DNA of 8,724 nt from an uncultured Micrococcus sp. Lineage in GTDB: Bacteria > Actinomycetota > Actinomycetes > Actinomycetales > Micrococcaceae. Of this stretch, positions 5,722 through 8,724 are shown piece by piece (positions within the stretch are counted from its first letter, which is position 1; each line of letters starts with the position of its first letter). The notes beneath the pieces were generated by a model that did no database searches, was not told where the DNA came from, and worked only from the letters and a program-made list of their open reading frames with translations. A program made the translations under genes and the position numbers. The stretch spans positions 1 to 8,724 of the forward strand of contig CAMIOJ010000071.1 of the NCBI GenBank assembly GCA_946222435.1, given 5' to 3'.

Positions 5722-5727
5722 TATTCT
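5722..5727 (+). promoter_or_regulatory. -10 box of the siderophore-interacting protein gene
   Basis: TATTCT fits TAnnnT and lies 28 bases before the GTG start, leaving a short leader with a GGAGG site. No convincing -35 hexamer is seen 17-18 bases upstream; the iron box occupies that interval. Confidence 0.45.
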
Positions 5728-5755
5728 CTTCTCCGACCCTCTGGAGGTCCCTTCC

Positions 5756-6655
5756 GTGAAGAACGACGACGGCGCCCGCGACTCCGCCACGCCCGTCGCC
5801 CCCGCCGGGGGCGGCCGTCCGGTGCGACCGCAGACCGTGCTCGAGGTGGTGCGCACCGAGCGGCTCACCGCGCACATGGTGCGGGTGGTGCTCGGCGGCG
5901 AGGGCTTCGCGGAGTTCCACGAGCGGTGGGCGGCCAAGGAGGCGACCGACCAGTACGTCAAGCTGCTGTTCGCCGACCCGTCCCTGGGGCTCGAGCCGCC
6001 GTATGACATGGACGCGCTGCTCGAGCGGCTCGCCCCGGAGCAGATGCCGGTGCGCAGGACGTACACCGTGCGCGCCGTGGACGAGGCGGCCGGGACCGTC
6101 GCCGTGGACTTCGTGGTGCACGGGGACGAGGGGCTGGCCGGACCCTGGGCCGCACAGGCGCAGCCGGGGGAGAAGGTCGCCTTCATGGGGCCCGGCGGGG
6201 CCTACCGGCCGGATGCCGAGGCCGACTGGCACGTGCTCGCCGGCGACGAGGCTGCCCTGCCCGCGATCGCGGCGGCCCTGGAGGACATGGCGCAGCGGCT
6301 GCCGGACGCCCGGGGTGTGGCGCTGATCGAGGTGGCCGGGGCGCAGGACGAGCAGGCGGTCTCCGCGCCCGCGGGCGTGCAGGTCCGCTGGCTGCACCGC
6401 GGCGGCGAGTTCACACCGGAGTCCGCCCGCTGGGTGGCCGAGCTCGAAGCGTTGGAGTTCGGCGAGGGGCAGGTGCAGGCATTCGTTCACGGCGAGCGCG
6501 AGCAGGTGAAGGCGGCGCGCCGGCACCTGACGGACGTGCGGGGGCTGGACCGCAAGCAGATGTCCGTGTCCGCGTACTGGGCGCATGGCCGCGCCGAGGA
6601 GACCTTCCAGGCGGAGAAGCGCGAGCCGATCGGCAAGATCTTCGACGACGCCTGA
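5756..6655 (+). CDS. Siderophore-interacting protein, FAD-dependent ferric-siderophore reductase (SIP family)
   Basis: The 299-residue cytosolic flavoprotein probably reduces ferric siderophores after uptake to release iron. It has the FAD-binding RRTYTVR motif (100-106), the linker HGDEGLAGPWA (122-132), GPGGAY (145-150) and the SIP-family signature VLAGDEAALPAIAAALE (160-176). The C-terminal SAYWAHGRAEE (272-282) closes the NAD(P)H-binding half. Length is normal for the family. The GTG at 5756 is chosen over upstream in-frame ATG/GTG codons because GGAGG (5743-5747) sits 8 bases before it and the upstream frame runs through the promoter. It is monocistronic, with an iron box upstream and a GC-rich hairpin downstream, so iron-repressed expression is likely. 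The electron donor cannot be decided from sequence. Confidence 0.93.
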   Translation: MKNDDGARDSATPVAPAGGGRPVRPQTVLEVVRTERLTAHMVRVVLGGEGFAEFHERWAAKEATDQYVKLLFADPSLGLEPPYDMDALLERLAPEQMPVRRTYTVRAVDEAAGTVAVDFVVHGDEGLAGPWAAQAQPGEKVAFMGPGGAYRPDAEADWHVLAGDEAALPAIAAALEDMAQRLPDARGVALIEVAGAQDEQAVSAPAGVQVRWLHRGGEFTPESARWVAELEALEFGEGQVQAFVHGEREQVKAARRHLTDVRGLDRKQMSVSAYWAHGRAEETFQAEKREPIGKIFDDA

Positions 6656-6675
6656 GCCGGGCACACCACTGTCCG

Positions 6676-6702
6676 CCCCTCCCGCCCCGGGGCGGGGGTG
6701 GG
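6676..6702 (+). terminator. GC-rich hairpin after the siderophore-interacting gene
   Basis: CCCCTCCCGCC and GGCGGGGGTGGG can pair around a CCGG loop, starting 20 bases after the stop codon. No U-tract follows; this is common for actinobacterial terminators, but it keeps the call moderate. Confidence 0.5.
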
Positions 6703-6762
6703 ACCGCCTGTCGTCGGTGCTGTGCCGTGTCTGCCAGAGGTGGACGTCAGTCGGTTCAGTTG

Positions 6763-6788
6763 GGATTCTGAGAGGGAACACAGAATCC
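6763..6788. repeat. 8-bp perfect inverted repeat upstream of the lipoprotein gene
   Basis: GGATTCTG (6763-6770) and CAGAATCC (6781-6788) are exact inverse complements around a 10-base spacer, AGAGGGAACA. It is AT-richer than its surroundings and lies 50-75 bases before the lipoprotein start. It may be an operator or a 5' UTR hairpin. I see no clear -35/-10 pair in this gap. Confidence 0.5.
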
Positions 6789-6837
6789 GGGGGCGGGCAT
6801 CCGGCCTTCCTCCACGCTTCTTCGGAGGAGACCCGAC

Positions 6838-7566
6838 ATGATGAAGAACCGCCTGTCCACCGCCGTCGGCATGCTCGCCGCCGGCACCCTGCTGCTCACC
6901 GCCTGCGGCTCCGCACCCACCCTGGACGAGACCTGGCCCGAGGTCCGCAAGAACTTCGAGGAGGCCGAGAGCCTGCGCATCAACATGGAGGCGACCGGTG
7001 AGGACGAGGCGGGCACCGGGACCGCGGACCTGGCCGGCGCCGCGGACGACTCCCACATGAAGGGCACCATGAACATCGACATGGGCGGAGACGTCGTGGA
7101 CATGGAGGTGCTGCGCCTGGACGGGGACGTGTTCCTCAAGATGAAGTCCGACGGCGAGGACAACGCCTTCACCCGGATGGTGGGTGACAAGTGGCTCAAG
7201 ATGTCCGCCTCGGACGCCGAGGACATGGGCGACTTCACCATGTCCTCGCTCCTGGACAGCATGGTGGAGGACATGCCGGCGGCGGACGCCTTCGACGGTC
7301 ATGACATCGAGGCCGAGGAGGTCGAGGTCGACGGCGTGAAGTACGACAAGTACGTCGTGCCGGAGAAGGTCCTCGAGAGCGAGACCGCCGGGAACATCTA
7401 CTACGTGGACCGTGAGGACGACACGATGTTCCGCGTGGAGGGCGGCAAGTCCGAGGACGGCAAGCAGGACACCGTGGTGACGTTCACGGACTGGAACTCG
7501 GTGGAGGCCCCCGAGGCGCCGGCCGAGGACGAGGTCTTCGACCAGTCCTCCATGACGAACCCCTGA
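6838..7566 (+). CDS. Secreted acidic lipoprotein (LppX/LprG- or LolA-like fold suspected)
   Basis: The 242-residue protein begins with a lipoprotein signal: KNR, a hydrophobic core (about 8-20), and the lipobox L-T-A-C with lipidated Cys23. The mature part is rich in Asp, Glu and Met. It contains repeated strand-like segments such as GTMNIDMGGDVVDMEVLRLDG and GDVFLKMKS, followed by KWLKMSA and a later YDKYVVPEKV. This pattern of an amphipathic sheet followed by a KW-x-K segment resembles LppX/LprAFG and LolA-like lipid-carrier lipoproteins of actinobacteria, but I infer this from pattern only. Ligand and partners are unknown. The ATG at 6838 follows GGAGGAG by 7 bases; a second ATG follows at once. 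It is a single gene, convergent with acs. The Met and Asp/Glu richness could reflect cation binding, which is untested. Confidence 0.88.
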   Translation: MMKNRLSTAVGMLAAGTLLLTACGSAPTLDETWPEVRKNFEEAESLRINMEATGEDEAGTGTADLAGAADDSHMKGTMNIDMGGDVVDMEVLRLDGDVFLKMKSDGEDNAFTRMVGDKWLKMSASDAEDMGDFTMSSLLDSMVEDMPAADAFDGHDIEAEEVEVDGVKYDKYVVPEKVLESETAGNIYYVDREDDTMFRVEGGKSEDGKQDTVVTFTDWNSVEAPEAPAEDEVFDQSSMTNP

Positions 7567-7582
7567 TCCACGTGCCCCACCG

Positions 7583-7633
7583 CTTTCGCTCGCGAAACGG
7601 GAAGAACCCTTCTTCCCGTTTCGCGAGCGAAAG
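7583..7633. terminator. Perfect 24-bp hairpin with CCC loop, likely bidirectional terminator
   Basis: Bases 7583-7606 and 7610-7633 are exact inverse complements separated by only CCC (7607-7609). Each arm contains its own smaller palindrome, TTTCGC-TC-GCGAAA (7584-7597) and TTTCGC-GA-GCGAAA (7619-7632). It starts 16 bases after the lipoprotein stop and ends 50 bases from the acs stop, so it can serve both convergent genes. There is no long U-tract on either side. Confidence 0.7.
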
Positions 7634-7647
7634 TGTCACCACTCGAC

Positions 7648-7666
7648 GCTTTCCCGAACGAAAACG
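7648..7666. repeat. Degenerate third copy of the terminator arm
   Basis: GCTTTCCCGAACGAAAACG resembles the left arm of the neighbouring hairpin (GCTTTCGCTCGCGAAACG), keeping GCTTTC and GAAA/ACG while the centre has changed. It lies between the hairpin and the acs stop and may be a decayed repeat unit. Confidence 0.35.
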
Positions 7667-7683
7667 TATGCGGCGTCACCTCT

Positions 7684-8724
7684 TCACCGGCGGGCGGCCA
7701 CGACCTCCGCGATCTGGGCCACGCACGGCTCGTTCTGCAGGCTCGTGGTGTCCCCGAGGGTGTCCCCGGTGAACAGCTGGGTGAGCAGGCGGCGCATGAT
7801 CTTGCCGGAGCGGGTCTTCGGCACGTCGGGCACGAACACCACGTGCGCCGGCTTGGCCACCGGCCCGATCACCCGCCCCACATGCGCGCGCAGCTCCTCG
7901 GCCTGCTTCACCGTCTCCTGCGGCCGCCCCACGGCCGCGAACCGCTCGTGCGCCACCACGAACGCCACCGCCGCGTGTCCGGTCTTCGGATCCGGCACCG
8001 GGCACACGCCGGCCTCGATCACCTCCGGGTGCGCCACGAGCGCCGACTCGATCTCGATCGTGCTCAGGCGGTGCCCGGAGATGTTGATGACGTCGTCGAT
8101 ACGGCCGAGGATCCACACGTCTTCGTCGCCGTCCCGCTTGGCGCCGTCCCCGGCCAGGAACCAGCCCTGCTCCGCGTAGTCGGCCCAGTAGGAGTCGTAG
8201 AACCGCTGCGGGTTCCCCCACACGGTGCGGGCCATGGACGGCGAGGTCCGGGTGACCACGATCTTGCCCTGCAGCTGGGCACCCACGGACGTGCCGTCGT
8301 CGTCCACCACGTCCACGTCCACCCCGGGGAGGGGACGCGATCCGCAGCCCGGCTTGAAGGCGGAGTCCGTCGGCCGGGGTGAGAGCACGGTGGAGCCGGT
8401 CTCGGACTGCCACCACGTGTCCACCATGGGCACGCCCACGGAGCCGTCGTGCGGATCCTCCGGCCCCAGGGCGTCCCGGCCGATCTGCGTGCGCGCCCAC
8501 GTCCACGCCTCCGGGTTCACGGCCTCGCCCACGGTGCCGATCAGGCGGATCGAGGACAGGTCCGGGCCGCCCTCGTCCCGCGCCGGGATGCCGTCCGGGT
8601 GCCAGCCCATCAGGGACCGGATCAGCGTGGGCGCGGTGTAGTAGCTCGTCACCCCGTAGCGCTCGATGACCTCGAAGTGCCGGCCCGGGTGCGGGGCGTT
8701 CGGCACGCCCTCGTAGATCACCTG
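7684..8724 (-). CDS. acs: Acetyl-CoA synthetase (AMP-forming), C-terminal half, cut by window edge
   Basis: The visible 346 residues are the second half of an ~650-residue adenylate-forming enzyme that activates acetate with ATP and CoA to acetyl-CoA in the cytosol. Counting from the window edge, the motifs are DTWWQSETG (102-110; usually WWQTETG), AGDGAKRDGDEDVWILGRIDDVINISGH (191-218, containing the hinge region), HRLSTIEIESALV, and PKTRSGKIM (302-310). In the last of these, K308 is the catalytic lysine that is reversibly acetylated in this family. The C-terminal tail after MRRLL is normal. The 5' part and promoter lie outside the window. It is convergent with the lipoprotein gene across the strong hairpin. 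Propionyl-CoA synthetase is a less likely alternative. Confidence 0.94.
   Translation of the reverse strand, partial: QVIYEGVPNAPHPGRHFEVIERYGVTSYYTAPTLIRSLMGWHPDGIPARDEGGPDLSSIRLIGTVGEAVNPEAWTWARTQIGRDALGPEDPHDGSVGVPMVDTWWQSETGSTVLSPRPTDSAFKPGCGSRPLPGVDVDVVDDDGTSVGAQLQGKIVVTRTSPSMARTVWGNPQRFYDSYWADYAEQGWFLAGDGAKRDGDEDVWILGRIDDVINISGHRLSTIEIESALVAHPEVIEAGVCPVPDPKTGHAAVAFVVAHERFAAVGRPQETVKQAEELRAHVGRVIGPVAKPAHVVFVPDVPKTRSGKIMRRLLTQLFTGDTLGDTTSLQNEPCVAQIAEVVAARR

Noticed and set aside
5387..6781. Long minus-strand frame opposite the siderophore-interacting gene
   Set aside because: No recognisable domain; it crosses yceI, two promoters and a terminator, and mirrors codon bias of the real plus-strand gene.
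6775..6800. ECF-type promoter starting at GGGAAC upstream of the lipoprotein
   Set aside because: No GTT or GTC element is found 16-18 bases downstream.

Overview
The window is very GC-rich and gap-poor, with GTG starts, strong G-rich Shine-Dalgarno sites and TAnnnT-type -10 boxes. This fits an actinobacterium; the gene content looks like Micrococcaceae (Micrococcus or a close relative), but that is an inference from sequence style and not a match to a genome. No rRNA, tRNA, CRISPR array, transposase, integrase or phage gene was seen.

Left part (1-3133, all minus strand): a two-gene sulfur unit, metY (sulfhydrylase making homocysteine or cysteine) followed by a CoA-binding protein, joined by a TGATG stop-start overlap. 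Upstream of metY lies a roughly 300-base leader. Next is a five-helix membrane protein with DUF1648- and DUF5808-like parts. This membrane gene is bracketed by two diverged copies of a ~160-base intergenic element (copy A 2124-2285 in the metY leader, copy B 3237-3402 upstream of the membrane gene). Each copy carries a promoter-like block, a possible short leader ORF and a hairpin with an identical C-rich loop. I do not recognise this element as a named RNA family, and it is the main discovery candidate of the window.

Middle part (3509-6655): a YceI-family protein and a 14-helix drug-efflux type MFS transporter form an ATGA-overlapped minus-strand operon. It is divergent from a plus-strand siderophore-interacting (FAD/ferredoxin-reductase-like) protein whose promoter carries a good partial DtxR/IdeR iron box. 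The gap after the MFS gene (3403-3508) is packed with palindromes, including a TetR-type half-site pair and a perfect 14-bp palindrome.

Right part (6656-8724): a secreted acidic lipoprotein, then a gap holding a perfect 24-bp hairpin whose arms are themselves palindromes (likely a bidirectional terminator between convergent genes), then the C-terminal half of acetyl-CoA synthetase on the minus strand, cut by the window edge.

Most genes are ordinary housekeeping or accessory metabolism. The unusual signals are in the intergenic regions.
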